Shown in pieces: positions 1-12,985 of a stretch of DNA of 64,000 bases. The position numbers and the translations under genes are program-made. Positions within the stretch are counted from its first letter, which is position 1. Each line of letters starts with the position of its first letter. The notes under the pieces are model-generated. The model was not told the DNA's origin and did not search any database. It saw nothing but the letters and a program-made list of their open reading frames with translations. The stretch is from Fasciolopsis buskii (lineage: Eukaryota > Platyhelminthes > Trematoda > Plagiorchiida > Fasciolidae), in NCBI GenBank assembly GCA_008360955.1, contig LUCM01008331.1, forward strand, positions 251,963 through 315,962, in the 5' to 3' direction.

Positions 1-2100
1 AAATTTCTCCGGATTCACACGAACGATTTTGCGGTTATTGTCGCCCATCAACTGTCTTGTTTAAACATCATTGTGTATGTGCACTCCAAATAGCTCAATT
101 CTATCAGCATCTGATTTAGATCATCAGAATAACCTCAACTTTGCATGTATATAAATAACTAAAGTACATCAGCATTAGTAGTGAAGAGAAGAGTCTAATT
201 CAAGCTGCCAGACATGAGGAATACAGAAGAAATTCATTTGAATGCTTATATCCACTAACTGTTTGAATAACAGGTTCACACACAGAAACTTAGGCGTCAG
301 TGTTAGGACGAATCGTTCAGTTAGATATAAAAAGCGGTAATGCTGGCCCAACAACCGGAGTTAGCAGTTTGTCAATTAATCACGATGGTTTTGGTGAAGC
401 AGAAAACAAGACGAGTAAACCAATTCACAAAACTTGGATAGTTCTGAAAATCAGTGTAATTAATAGCACTCATGTGAACCGCCGTCACGTTTGTTCCAAC
501 GAATCTGACTGAGGAATTTGATAATATTTTATGGCAATTTTATTACCTTATCATTGCTAGCAGTGCGCCTTTCATCTTAACTGCATGAAAAATGAAAGTC
601 ATGATTCGGACATTTTCGGGTCAAAATAAAAGCCGTAAAAATGAAGGTATTATGTGAATGAACTGATCTCTTTTGGACGTCTATCGACAAAATCTCTACT
701 CTCAATAAATTAATACTTCAATGGCTTCCACGTGATCACCAGTTCCTGAATACAAGGTCCTATGTTCTCAAAATTCTATTTCCTGGGAAGTGTAAGAAAA
801 AATTCCGATGTGATCGAGTAGTGGTTATCAGGTAAATCTAAGTGGAGAAGACGCATCCTACGAATGTCCAGAGTGTATGGGAAAGTGTTTGACCATAGCA
901 CTGTTTGTCACACACAAAATGTAGCTGTCTTCACAACCATTAGAACCTAGAGGACAAATTATGATAGCAGTTGACGTTGCTTGAACAAGGTGTAATTTCT
1001 GTTTGGATAACTTTGCCTGTCTCATTTGATTTTCACCATGGGGCGTTTTGTTTCTTCTGCTTATATCTAACAGCGAAATTTTTATGCTGCAGATGGACTA
1101 AATAATTGAATGGGTTCCAACGGAAAGTTGCTGCTTATAACAAAACTTGCCAGTTCCATCCAAGGGATCGAAACAAAGCTATCTTGACTGTCCTGGAAAA
1201 TATTCATAACAAGGAATTCAGTGTTTTGTGATCGGGCAGTCGACTGACTGACGGCCGATTTGCACGCCGTGCGGTCACTAACGAATCTGCACATTGGGCA
1301 GTGCCCTTTTATGAGGTTCACACATGTCTCAATCTAAAATGGATAGGGCCAAAGTGAAACACACCCTGAGTTGAACCCAGCAAGAGTATCGACCACCATC
1401 AATACCGACGCCACCAAATTCAATATAGCAGCGCACGGCAAGCTCGTTACACAAAGAATATATGAATAAATCACACACTGCTTCTGCATGCTTGCAACAA
1501 AGTCACAATCTTCTATTGATATAAGTCCGCCGTAATTAATACAAAGCGTGTTTCTAGTCAAAGCAAAATGACTAATTACTTCCTATACTGGGGTCTTTTT
1601 GCTACGGAACTGGTCCTGAACCCAAGCACACGCTTCGGCACTTTTGCAGCTAACCACATTTAACAGCCCGGTGCATTAACCCGTCCTATTAGTAACTTAT
1701 CACTTATTTTACAGTCGACTTCATTAGTTCAATGACTAATGTTTTTTTGGCTAACGCCAAATACATGCTTTTTCGTCGATTTTCCTGTAACTCTGTTCAA
1801 AGGCTTCACAATCCTTAACCATAAGGTAATAAGCAGATTTTCAAATATAGAGTTGGTTTTGTAGGAACCGTCTCAAATGATTGACCAAGCTCCTATTCCA
1901 GAAGCCGGAATGTTTGATTTGATCTCAGAGATTGATATCTTGAATGGGCGTTTGACCAGGAAATGGGCACAATAGATTTCCGGCACACCCGAAATTCGGT
2001 ACACTTTCTTGTACAGAGCAGGCATTTTTCTGGAGTCTATTGTGACGCTGAGTTGCGCATACCAGATACCACTATTGAAGGTAACTGTGAGTACCATTGC
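1..2100. other. unassigned AT-rich DNA
   Basis: I recognise no repeat, RNA gene or conserved protein here. Short open frames on both strands have no motif I can name. The best splice-like signal is a pyrimidine-rich TTATTTTACAG ending at 1714, followed in one frame by about 34 open codons to a stop at 1816-1818. No polyadenylation signal follows closely, so this is only noted. Confidence 0.3.
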
Positions 2101-2120
2101 CAATAGTGAGTTTCCTTTAC

Positions 2121-2247
2121 CTTGACGATACAGGATGAGCATGCAGTATCTTCGAGACGGGTCGAGATAGGAGACGTTCACAATGTCAAGCACTGGCAGA
2201 AAAGCTGACAGCTGTTGCCAATTGCTGAATGTTAGTTTCCCTTTGGC
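2121..2247 (-). CDS. possible internal exon of unknown protein
   Basis: I do not recognise the product. On the minus strand an open frame runs from about 2314 down to a stop at 1873. Inside it, a donor-like CAAG/GTAAAG lies at 2121/2120 and an acceptor-like ACAACAG ends at 2248. The enclosed frame includes FSNWQQLSAFLPVLDIVNVS and ends RYCMLILYRQ, with codons that look coding rather than random. The acceptor has almost no pyrimidine tract, so the exon edges are uncertain. A chance frame of this length is possible in a 64 kb window. Exon length would be 127 nt (phase 0 to 1). Confidence 0.22.
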
Positions 2248-2319
2248 CTGTTGTCTTGTTCCAATTTCAATGAAAAATATTTCATCAAACAGTAAGTGTG
2301 CGAGTGAACATTAAAGCTA

Positions 2320-5300
2320 CTGATACAGATACTGAATTCGGTAAACTGCATGGATAGCACAGCTCACATGGTTTTAGCAATAATCAGGTCGTTCGTAATT
2401 CCATTTGTTCTCTCGATTAATTCTAAGGGCGTTGTGACGTGTTTGTTTTCGCATGAACCGATCACAATATTTTTGCCACTAATGTGTTAACGTCACCTTT
2501 GTTTGGCTAATCTCCCACATTATAACACTTTCATATTGCATCTAATTCTGCTTGCTGTCGACAAAGTTTAGAAAAAGCATTCGTTTTGTAGATGTATTCA
2601 TAGAGGAATAGCTATCCATAGCGACTCTTGTAAAGTTAAAAATGAGACCCATGAATAATAATAACCAGGAGAGTCTGACGTTCGTAAAAGACAGAACGCT
2701 TTGACCAAAAGAGAATAAATAACCGAAAGGAGTTTCCTGCCTATTTAGGATTGGAACACAACCTTTAGAACATAGACCAAACTGTGTATCTGGGTGACTC
2801 TGTGCTTCCAAAGGGGGATACGTTTAATTCACGGGACTGCGACATGTACTTCCACCCTCACTTTGAGTAATACTAGACGCACAAACCAAACCGGATCTAG
2901 TCAGAACCGGGAGAAGAATCCAGAACATAATGTGATAACCTAAAAGTACATACTTCATCAGTAGTCGAGCTGGAAAAGCAAGTTATGGGGCCAGGTCAGA
3001 CAGTTTAACAAAAGTTTACATTCAGTTTACATGGCAAAGTGCGTGAATCAGACAAATTGTATATGATAAGGTCACGTCGATATGATGAAACTGATGATTC
3101 AGTGGGATTCGATAGTGAGAATTAGCAAGTACGTCAATAATGAGATTTGTTAACACAAATCGGACGAGGAAAAAGAAGAAACAGCGTGAACCGATAGACT
3201 TTCATACATGCGCCTCCAGTGGGCGTTATACTGTTTATTTGTTTGGAGATCATATGCTATTCAACGGGATTGTGGTCTGTATACTTTAAATTTTTCCATT
3301 CATGTTATTGGCGGTAATCAAGCAGTCGAAATCGAACTACTTCAACCCGAACGGTGCAAGTCGGGATCCTCTATAACTGGTCAAATTAATCTGGCTGTTT
3401 CGATCGGAAGTAAATATTATTAAAAATAATAAGCCATGCCCCATTAGGATTAGGCGGGAGGAAACAGATAAAAAGAAGAAACGTTTCAGTGACAAATGTA
3501 ATAATATATAATATTTATGTAAACAACTGAGATTAGGTTGCTTTCGATTGGTGCTATGTGATTCTGAGCGGTGTCAGTAGTTTAGTTGGTCACTGGGATC
3601 GATAATTTGTCAATGACATTGTGGAATGCATTAGACTACAATAACATGGCTGCTGTCGTCCGAATTCTCGGTGACGACATGGACAAAATATGTGTCAAAT
3701 TTCAGACAGTTTTCTTGCCAACAGCAAAAATAGTGCGAGCATCAGGGAAGTGAACATTGTTCACACTAATCTATTCATCTCTGGAATGTGACAAAATGAA
3801 AGTAGACAATTCTTTTGTAAATGTCACCAGCAAATGATAGATCTGGCTAGGCTGACAATAAACCAGTACGTTTGTGTCTGTGTGCGCGAACTTGAACGAT
3901 TACAAGTAGGAATAATCTTGGTGTTCGTTCTTTATTAGCAGTGCTTCGTCAATCCAAATGATTAATTTTATGGACTGTTTGGTGGCCCTTTCAAGTACAC
4001 ATTGCTTACCGGGAGGGAATAGTTTGTTAATGGGAACCCGAGAGGACTTCATTTCGGTGGATCTCATAGAATTTCGAAAAGTATATCATTTCTAACACTG
4101 ACTTCGAGAAAGCCTATGAAATGCAGTATTTCTGCGTACACGGCTTCCCAAAGCAGTCATGTGAGAATTCGAATAGGAATCATAGGTTATTTTACCGGAA
4201 ACGAGGCTGAAAATTGGAATCAAAGCGGCATATACTTGTGATCAGTCAATTTTGGAAACGCAAACCAATAGCACACTTGACTCACATATATGAGCCAACA
4301 GAAATTGGACGTTCTTGTTTTATTCGATCATTCGCATCCACTGGTTTTTATACCTCGCCAGTCATCAGGTTCAAATTGTAAAATCTAGACGTTCAATGCA
4401 TGTTTACAGCATAGTTATAATGGCCCGTTTTAACCAGCCCGAGGACTGCCTCAGACGTTGTTCACAAGTAACGCACCTATTACGCGGCTTGTCAGTGATG
4501 GCTGACACCGAGTGATACCACTCGGACTGGATCACTGACTACAGCAAAACCGAACAAACATGTGACCAGAACTCTAAGGACTATGCGACTGCAAAATCTA
4601 GGATGTCTCGGGGGTCAGACTCTTTGTTATCCGGAAAATTTCACCGGTAAAACTTGTCAGATTTTTATTCTTATGAAAGCCAAATTCTTTCACAGGGACT
4701 CTACAGGGGACTGTTTTTTGTTCGTCAAAATGAATTGCTTTTTGTGCTTCAGGAATATGTGAGCAGTTTTTTCGTCACACTCTCCAGTGTGTCATTTTTC
4801 TAGTTTAGCGGTGACCACATGATTTCTCACCATCAGCTTATCAGCCAAACTTGGCACCAACGAGAATCGAAACATCTTGAGCATTCAGTTCTCCTTATTT
4901 AAATTATTTGGACAAAATGAATGTAAATATTGACCGGTGGAAGCATTTTGCATAATGAAAATAAGATGAAGAAACTGTAGACAACAATTTAAGATGGATA
5001 AAATAGGCTGGCGTAGAGGGGGTGAATCTTTTGCAACTCCCAGTGAAGTGGAGTGGTTAGGGAAAAGGGATTATGTGGGTTGGGCTGAAGTAGGAAAACG
5101 CTCAGAGTTCGAAACTAGCTGCGTACAAAAAACGGATTGATGCATGCCGCGAAGCATGTTCTTACTGTCTACCAGTAGTTTGAACTTTGCCCCGGGGCAG
5201 CATTTAAAATATTGAGTCGACTCCGCTAAAGCCTGGCACTTTCCGTTTGATGATGCCTGATATTTTGCCTCAATATGCCTAGTCGAATTTGCCTACCACT

Positions 5301-8300
5301 CCAGCACTCGGTCGGCCAACGGTCAACGATCCATTTTCTAATGTTTGCCCGGTGACAAATGAAAGTGAACTGATAGATAGCGCCTTGCGGGACCTTAGGA
5401 CCAGCAAAACGAATGAAGTGATTTTCAAAGGTTAATCATTCAGTTGCTTGTAATAAATATAGCTGCATTGCTGGATACGTACATCTGATAACCGCTTCAA
5501 GATTAGTGTTCGTTTGATCAAATGCTTGCCTCAATTCAAAAACAGATCAAAGTGAACGTGCTTCTTTTCAAAGTTAACCGGGTTTTCTTAAAGTGATCTT
5601 GTTCTCCGAAGTTATTTACAAAATATCTTCTGGATTACATTCGTTTTATAAAATTTCTTATCGTTTTGTACTTTGTTTTTAGTACTCATTTTTCCAGAGT
5701 TTACGTCGGTTCTAATCTGACCATTGGATGCTACTGACGCAAAACTGGAGGAGCGCGAAGTTAACTCGTTGTGTTGTTTAATGTCTTGTAAGGTACGATC
5801 TGGAGGGTGGGTTAGTTCGGTAACTGAATGAGGCAGGTGGCTGCCTTCTCCCTCGTCGCAAGCTAAAGAAAGGTTAATATGAACAGAATAAAAATGTGTT
5901 CAACACAATCGACAAAACTAATGTCAACTAGCTTTATGTAAATGGAGAATTTGAATTAATATCAAAACGATATTGTTTGGTGATGCTCAGAGAATAACCC
6001 ACCAAGTCAGGACCCAAAATGCATTTTGGAACCTAAGCGCCTTCAAAACAAATAGACTCGGTGCACTTGGAGGCCTAATCTTTACGGTAATTTATTCAAC
6101 TACCGGTACGTCAACGTTTGGCGTTTTTCTCTGATGACCAGGTGATTCAACTTGTTCCGAAACCAGAACACTGGCAAACCACGCTGCTACATCTGTAACG
6201 AACAAGTTAGGTCTTGTCTTGAACAGGTGGTTGATGAATTTATCGAACTGAAAGATGTCCTTTAACATATCATGGGCTACCCATGCGGGAATTTTTTTCT
6301 AGCCAGTGAGAAACAATGATGAATAGAATACTCATTACCAGGGCCAGTTGATGTTACGCGGAAAGTCTGTACATGTACGTGATAGATGGTAGTGAATCAT
6401 GAACGAAAGGAAATGAAAATATTTAGCCTAGGGCATTATTGAGTTGAACTTGTTCAGATTTAAGACAGTTATTATTATCCGATTCTATGAATATGTGTTC
6501 GCCACACCTTGAGCTTCAGCGTGTTCCTACTTAATTAGAATACATATAGTGATTTAGAATTCAAACACTAGTTCACTTTGTATCTGTAGTCTTCAAGGGG
6601 TCCAGAGTGATCAGCAGAAATAGCGTTCACGTGATTCAGCCTAAGTCACGCGACGTGGACAGCTCTACCTAAAAAGTAAAACGGCTCTGTAAGCCATGGT
6701 GAAGGTGAAAGTCTGTGATAAGGTATATAATTTCCTTCTATTTCAGGCTACTACTTAGGTCGGCTATGTACAAGATTAATTGGATTTGGGTATCTTCGAT
6801 TGTTTGTGGAACTAGATGCTAATTAGAATCACGGGGTATACATGTAGAAGAAAAAAATTGTTATCACAGTCTGATGGACGATCGTCGCATAGTTACGGTA
6901 ACCCCTTTTATTTGACTAAATTTTCATCCAGAGTACGTAATTTATAGCATAAACTATCGACTACAAAACTGTAAATATAACTTTACTCAATCGATCGTGT
7001 TTTTTGGGCTCTACAAAATAATATTTATCCTAAAAAGACATCGGAAAGCATGTGATGGTATTCGTTCTTTTCAATGTTATCGAAAAATGTATGCATAACC
7101 CGTCGTGAATTGACAAAATTTATAATGTTTAACGAGGAACTACATATTCCATCTGTGGTGGAATTGATTAAACCGGGGAGTGTAATTACCAGAATATTCT
7201 TCTCTTCACCAATGATCGTGCCACGAGTTTGTAGGTATGCACTTACTGGAAACATATATATAAATGGTCGATCTCCGTTCTTGGTCTCGGCGGTTTATTT
7301 TCTGTTGAATTTATCTGTTTGATTCATTACCGCCTGTCGTGGGAAGGTAATCCATTCCTGGTGAGACCAATGGGCTCTCCACCTGGTTCGAAATAGAAAT
7401 GTGAAATCTGCACAGTGCTTTCAACTTTCGCCACTTGTGAGTTAGCAATGAGTACCGGATAATGAATCTTTGAAATATCATGCTATCTATATACAAGGAT
7501 AAGTACTTATTTCCATAGTATAAAGAGGATATAGGATTCATTTTCAGCTTTGCTTTGGAAAAGAATATGCTTTGTAGATCTGGGTTCATTAGGCACCCTT
7601 ATCCTTCGCCCAGCATAGGGGATGAGTAAAATGACGGAATCTTTTCAATTTTTTGGTGTACAGAAGTATGCGATGATGAACCGTAAAAAAGAACTGTTTA
7701 TCTCCAAAATTAATCTATATATCCAAAATGAACGTGCAGATTCATTAAGGAAAAGCGGCGCTTTACAGTAGGCGTGATGCTCTGAACTAACCGCTTACAA
7801 ACTGCTTTGCTGTCATCAAACATACCTTGCCTATGTATGGGGCTTAACTTCTGGTAAAGCTATACAAAGTTCGGTTCACTTCATTTTGGGAAAACATACG
7901 TTGCACCAACGTGCTCTGTTTGTAGTGGCTACCTCAAAGCATCATCCGCTCAAACGAAAAAACAATGGGGATTAAATAAAAGATCGATTGCAAAACACCA
8001 AGTTGAAGGACCATGCAGAAGAATAAAGGCTTCCAATGCTAGAATGCAACTGTGTCACTGAGACATATCACATTTTTCTTCCAGCCATTGCTTCAGGATC
8101 TCGTGGCCCCCAGGTGGTTATCCAACCGCACATACACGAGATGGTCCTATGGTTATACCTTTCATATATTTTGCCCTTATCATCCAGTGGTCACCCCAAA
8201 CCATCATCAAGCCGTTAGCCCCCTCGAAAAGCAGTGTTTTACAAGGCAGGCTTGCGCAAGACATGCCCCAACCACCTCAGTCTATTTAGATTTAATGCTT

Positions 8301-8395
8301 TCTCTACAGACTGGACCATGGAACTCAGTAACTTAAGCCTATCTTATGAGCTACGCACAAAAGTTTCACACCTTATTCTAATTCACTGATTTACT
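2320..8395. other. unassigned DNA, no recognised gene
   Basis: This is a long stretch without recognisable coding or repeat content. Two weak signals lie in it: a tRNA-like sequence near 5050-5120 and a strong acceptor TTCCTTCTATTTCAG ending at 6746. The acceptor is followed by two alternative open frames, of roughly 26 codons, closing at about 6826. Overlapping open frames on both strands around 7025-7590 show no motif I can name. Confidence 0.3.
5045..5125 (+). repeat. weak tRNA-like (SINE head?) sequence
   Basis: An A-box-like GTGGAGTGGTTAGG near 5052 and a B-box-like GAGTTCGAAACTAG near 5105 are spaced as in a polymerase III promoter. A GATGCATGCC tract follows. No cloverleaf can be drawn convincingly, so an old tRNA-derived SINE is the most that can be claimed. 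Confidence 0.25.
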
Positions 8396-8399
8396 CGTG

Positions 8400-10795
8400 T
8401 CTATTCAGACTTCATCAGCAGGACAGAGTTTCCGACGAGAAGAAGACTGGAGGCGGTGTGGCAATATACGTAAATTCCTCCTTGTCTGGCAAGTCCGAAG
8501 TTGTTTATACGTACTCGCTAAGCGGAATTGACTGTCTCGTGACACAGTGCCATCCTAGGTTTTCTCGCCATACAAGTGCTATCATAACGAACCTATATAT
8601 TGTCCCTTTTAGCTTGCAAAACAATATCACATCTTTTTCTAGCTCTTTTCTGGTATTTATTGTTCCATTCGTTCAGGCGAACAAATCAAATCCGAATCCG
8701 CTTCCGTCACTTTTCACATAACAACCTTATTCTTCTTCAGAAATCACATTCAGTCGCATCTACCTGTTTCTCATTTAAACCCCTGCTCAATGACATTGTC
8801 AAACATTTCGCATTTCGCAGAGACAGACAACGCAATCTTTGATATCTGCTGCCCGTCAAAAACACTTCATCTCAAATGACCGTATCTCCACCCAGAAACT
8901 GAAATCTCTAAGACGATGCAAGGAGCACTTCTGCAAATCCCGTAATTACTCAAGCGCGCGATATATTTCCGACCTAGTGAAATCAAATGGATTGACATGA
9001 CATTCTCACGCCAACTCCTGAGGGGCAACAACAATCGATTGATATGGCAAGGCATTCGACTGCTGTGTAGAAAGAAAAAGAAACATGCAAAAACCTCTGC
9101 GGATTTCGACAGTATCAATCGTGATCTCATCCATATTTCCACTTATACCCCTGCCATTTGTGCAAAAGGGGATGGTATGACAGCTGCAAGTTTTTCTAGA
9201 AAAGAGGTGCTCTATCTCCGCACCACTAAAATTACCACGTGTTTAGTCTGACAGTATGTCCTCAGCTCTTTTGAGGCTTGGTGCTGCGGCTCTCAAGGAT
9301 GCATTTACTTCTCTGATTAACTCATCATTAATCTCGTCTTCTATCCTTGACTGATGGTGACCTGCCACTATTATTCCCATCCCGAAATCTAGCAGTTCTA
9401 CTGCCTTGGCAAAACGTTTTCGTCCCATCGCCCTTACATCTTCTGGTCTTAAACTGACGGAGCATGCTATACTTAAGCGCCTGCGTTTTTCTATTAATCC
9501 TCTTGACAACCATCTTCAGCTTGCCTATAGATCTAACAGGTCCACTTTGGACACTATCGTCTCCCTCAAATTTGCAAGTCTTTGAACGCATTTATGAAAT
9601 CTGTGCGTTGCGCCTTTCTCGACTATTCGTCGGCAGTTGATTCTGTCCCACGGTCTCTTCTACTTCACAACCTGGAAACATTTGGTTCTTCCAGGCCTTC
9701 GTTAGCATGGCTGTCTGATCACTTTACTAATCGAACCCAGTGTGCACGAATGGAAGGTGAAGATTCGAAACCGTTGATCAACAACTCAGGAGTGTTACAG
9801 GATGCTGTTCTTTCACCATTCCTTTTCTCTACTTACATCAGCGACTTATTAACCAACTCTCGTTCATCTGTTTAAGTATGCTGATGATGTTACCCTCTCC
9901 CAAGCGATCTCGAACAAGGATGATTTTCAAAGTTTTTCCAACAACCTATCATCCGCCTAAGATTACTCTGCAAGAGCTGGTTTAAATCTCAACAAACTTA
10001 AATACTTCGAATGTCTGTTCTCTCTCCCTCGGTCGGCTTACCCATCCGAAGCGTCTCCCATCAACTCAAAAGCTCTTACTAGGGTTGATTCTGTGAAATA
10101 CCTAGGAGTTGCTATCGATAAAAATCTGAAGTGGACTTCTCACATTTCCATTTGTGTACGGAATCTCCGACGGTTGTCACTTCAAATCAGGAAGCTTCGA
10201 ACTCCGGGACAGCCAGTTAACATTATTAACAGAGGCGAAAAAAAAACACTATCTCCGTTTGTATGCACAATGGTTGGTTTCCACTCTTCCCTTCTTATTT
10301 CTCTCATGTTACTTTTCCAGTTTACTTAGAAACAAGACTTTACATTCTCGCATCGAAGCGTTCAGTTTTAGCCGGGTTTCTTTTTTTTATTCGTCCCAAC
10401 TGATGTCGTCTTCAAATCTTTGTGATCAGCAGTTATCAGCATGTGAGAAATTTGCTCACAAAATTCCTTCTGACCCCACGAATCCTCTGCATAACGATCT
10501 TTTGAAGTGCCGCTCGCACATTTATACACGATCCGCTTTTCGTTTTATAACCTCTCGACTCAATATTTGTAGGAACTCCACTGTCCCATATTTAACATCC
10601 ATTTTGACAAACAATGACCGTGTTTTAGCCGAATTCCTGGGTAACCTATCATGATGTGCTATGATTATTCCTTGATGAGTTTTAGTTTTCACATTTTTAC
10701 AAGGTGAGGAGTGTAAAGTTTGCTTATTTTTTAATTTTTCTGTTTTTTCCCCCCATGTTTTCTGACTGAAACGCGACTTTATTAAACAATGTCCA
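8400..10795 (+). mobile_element. CR1-like LINE, 5'-truncated and frameshifted
   Basis: This is a non-LTR retrotransposon remnant read on the plus strand across several frames. An endonuclease piece starts at about 8433 (TGGGVAIYVNSS, typical of the strand after the first EN motifs). An EN-RT linker reads near 8840-9000 (RISTQKLKSLRR). The reverse transcriptase begins near 9250. Recognisable RT blocks are RFRPIALTS (about 9420-9450), AFLDYSSAVDSVPRSLLLHN (about 9609-9670), SGVLQDAVLSPFLF (about 9787-9830), YADD at 9877-9888, and GLNLN followed by VDSVKYLGVAIDKNLKWTSH at 10088-10145. The C-terminal domain ends at a stop near 10654, followed by a T-rich 3' tail to about 10795. Frameshifts and in-frame stops make it inactive. 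The usual PQG motif reads LQD. Confidence 0.88.
9243..10654 (+). pseudogene. reverse transcriptase of the CR1-like LINE, broken
   Basis: In an active element this domain copies the element RNA at a nicked target site. Here it is split into at least four frames: about 9243-9585, 9582-9872, 9874-10200 and 10154-10654. Fingers and palm motifs are present in order, and the catalytic YADD is intact in the DNA at 9877-9888, just after a frameshift. An in-frame stop follows at about 9958 (SSA then TAA). An A-run near 10240 coincides with the switch into the last frame. The last 60 codons (KCRSH then TRSAFRFITSRLNICRNS) match the C-terminal tail usual for fluke CR1-like elements. It cannot give a full-length product. 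Confidence 0.85.
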
Positions 10796-10811
10796 CACAA
10801 CATCTATACAA

Positions 10812-11090
10812 TGCAGAACAATACATTGCTAATACTTCCAAGATAACGGTATTCAAACGTCGAAAGCCTTGAAACACTTGCTCTCAACCACCAAGTTTCG
10901 GAGCCGTAAAGCAATGTCGACATCACTTCTCCCGTGTGCACTCGTCCTTTAATCGATGACCAGATGTCAGACCGACACCACAGATGCTTCAAATTAACAA
11001 ATATCAACTGTGCTTTCTGTATGCGCGAGAACTCTTCTTCTGATATGCGACCTCCAGGTAAGATACAGTCATGCATTATGCGCTTGTCGG
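10812..11090 (-). mobile_element. RTE-like LINE fragment, copy 1
   Basis: The minus strand encodes part of an RTE-clade reverse transcriptase C-terminal region: DCILPGGRISEEE, then SRIQKAQLIFVNLKHLWCRS, DIWSSIKGRVHTGEVMSTLL, YGSETWWLRASVSRLSTFEY and RYLGSIS. The RIQKA-LRHLW-KGRVY-YGSETW series is diagnostic of RTE elements abundant in trematodes. Only about 90 codons survive. The 3' edge (low coordinate) stops right after the YLGSI codons. It abuts the tail of the CR1-like LINE, so the two elements sit tail-to-tail. Confidence 0.82.
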
Positions 11091-11129
11091 TGACGCGGCC
11101 GTCCGACGAATCATGTGAAATGTGATGGC

Positions 11130-11625
11130 TATAGTTTACATGCCAATGCAATGTAGGAATTTGATGTCCACAATGTCCTGGACTGACTCACTTGTACGCA
11201 TGCACTAGACGCATACTTATGGTCAAATTGTGGTGCGATGATAATTACCAATGCCAATTTTATCATACCTACAACATTTAACCAGATAGTTTGTACAACG
11301 TACGTTATCCGCATTAGTCATCTGATGAAACCTATGGAAAATCCACGGATTCCATCTCATGATTGTTTTCTAGGTCGCGTTGTAGCTGGGTCTCGTGAAC
11401 ATAGAAACATGGGGAAATGGTGACCGTTCGCACATCGATGGAACTACTACGCAGAACTAGTTTGGTGAACCATATTAAGATTTGATAGATCAACCAGTGT
11501 GTATGTTATAACTGACATCGAGCAAATTACCTGATTGCAAACACTACTAACGCAATCATTATACAAACTACTGCGGATGCTAATACAATTAGTTTTGCTA
11601 ATGCGACCGGATTGGCCTGTACCAG
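11130..11625. other. unassigned DNA
   Basis: I see no recognisable gene, repeat or RNA. Short open frames on both strands have no nameable motif. Confidence 0.3.
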
Positions 11626-11738
11626 ATGATCAACGGTCTACTGCTTGAACTCGAATGTCACCGATTAGAGAGAGACCTATTAGTGTTGACCCGTTTCTTC
11701 ATTCTTATACTGTTCGACGGCCGCAAACTACTTTTGAG
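11626..11738 (+). CDS. possible first exon of unknown protein
   Basis: I do not recognise the product. An open frame starts at ATG 11626 (MINGLLLELECHRLERDLLV, then LTRFFILILFDGRKLLL) and ends at a textbook donor TTGAG/GTAAGT at 11738/11739. A second frame through the same exon also starts with ATG (MSPIRERPISVDPFLHSY) from 11655. The exon ends with two bases of a codon. The next strong acceptor on this strand (ends 13603) opens a frame that accepts that phase and closes at 13775. An in-frame stop lies shortly upstream of the ATG. Evidence is the donor, the open frame and the phase only. Confidence 0.25.
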
Positions 11739-11739
11739 G

Positions 11740-12829
11740 TAAGTGTACATTTGCTCCTTTCCGGGCAGTATGGTAAAACTTCGATTAGACTTACGCATGT
11801 TAAATGTAGAACAGAAAGTACTTTTTGCCGTTTTGCCTGATGTTCCAATAGTCAAAACATGGGTTCACGGAATGGAACGAGGAACACGTTGAATTCATCT
11901 GCTCTATTACAAATGAATAATGCACACAGAGATTCCCTGGAGTGGATGTCCACACCAAACCGACAACATCAGACTTAGAACATCGAGTCAACAGAGCAGC
12001 TGCACCAACTTAAAGAATCGTCATGGTTGGCTACGCAAAGCAGACTCTGACGGTTTGCTTACCTAATCTCTAAAAATAGTGAAATGCACGGGATTAAAGT
12101 TACACAAAACCCTGAAGTGTTCCCATTTCATGTGGCATTCTAAGATGATCAGCTGTGGAGAGAAAATTAAGTTTCACCTAGTAATAAAATACACCATCAT
12201 ATCGGTGATGATTAGTCAGTGTCGATTAAGGTGAAGACCGGGATTGATGACAAAATAATAATGCGACAAACGGAAACCTGTTTATAGAGCAGCTTGTGAC
12301 AAAACAATTGCAAAACAGGGAAAATCTGAAGTTAGTCCGGATTTACGATGAATTTGGTATACGCAGAACGTGATTATTAGAGCATACGAACCGTTGGATT
12401 TTCAAAGCCATTTTTTAAGTTGTACGAAGTAAAATTTGCCTGACCAAAAAATAGTGATAACTCGAGCGATATTTGTGTCTCCACACTAGCGCCTTATTGG
12501 TGGAGTAGCCGGTTATTTTAACTCAAAGAAAATGAATTTGAAAAGTAAGATAAAACTTCAGATAGCCATGAGGAGCGTTGGCATAAACTCAATAAAGTCA
12601 AGTGGAAGTAAAACATCGGTTGAATTCGATTTTGAATGAATAATTCACTTTTTAAGTCTCCTTTGCTGGCTATCACAGAAACTAATTCCGCCGGGGAAAA
12701 CAACATGGATAATCGTGAAATCGGCAGAAGATGACAGACTCGGCTATAGGATGTGGGAATTTCTTCTTTGAAAAATCTGCGAAGACAAAGAATCTTATCT
12801 ACCAGCACTTGTTCTTGTGCCTTGCTGTG
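11740..12829. other. unassigned DNA (possible intron)
   Basis: I recognise nothing in this stretch. If the neighbouring exon calls are right, it is intronic. Confidence 0.25.
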
Positions 12830-12985
12830 CTCCTCGCTCGCCTCTTCAACCCGAGCGAAAGGGGCCTATCACTTTTCGGAAGATATTCATATCTCATTTG
12901 ATGATTACCGGTCGATTGGCGGATTCGAACCTGTAACTTCTTATCTGTTATGCTGGGACTTTGGCCGATTGATCATTGCTCGGAA
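12830..12985 (-). repeat. tRNA-derived SINE-like element
   Basis: Read on the minus strand, an A-box-like GATCAATCGGCCAAAG is followed about 35 nt later by a perfect B-box core, CAGGTTCGAATCCGCC. Downstream is a distinct GC-richer segment (GAGGCGAGCGAGGAGCACAG). The head looks like a decayed tRNA without a convincing cloverleaf. The tail differs from families A and B described here, so this is either a third SINE family or a tRNA pseudogene. Confidence 0.45.
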
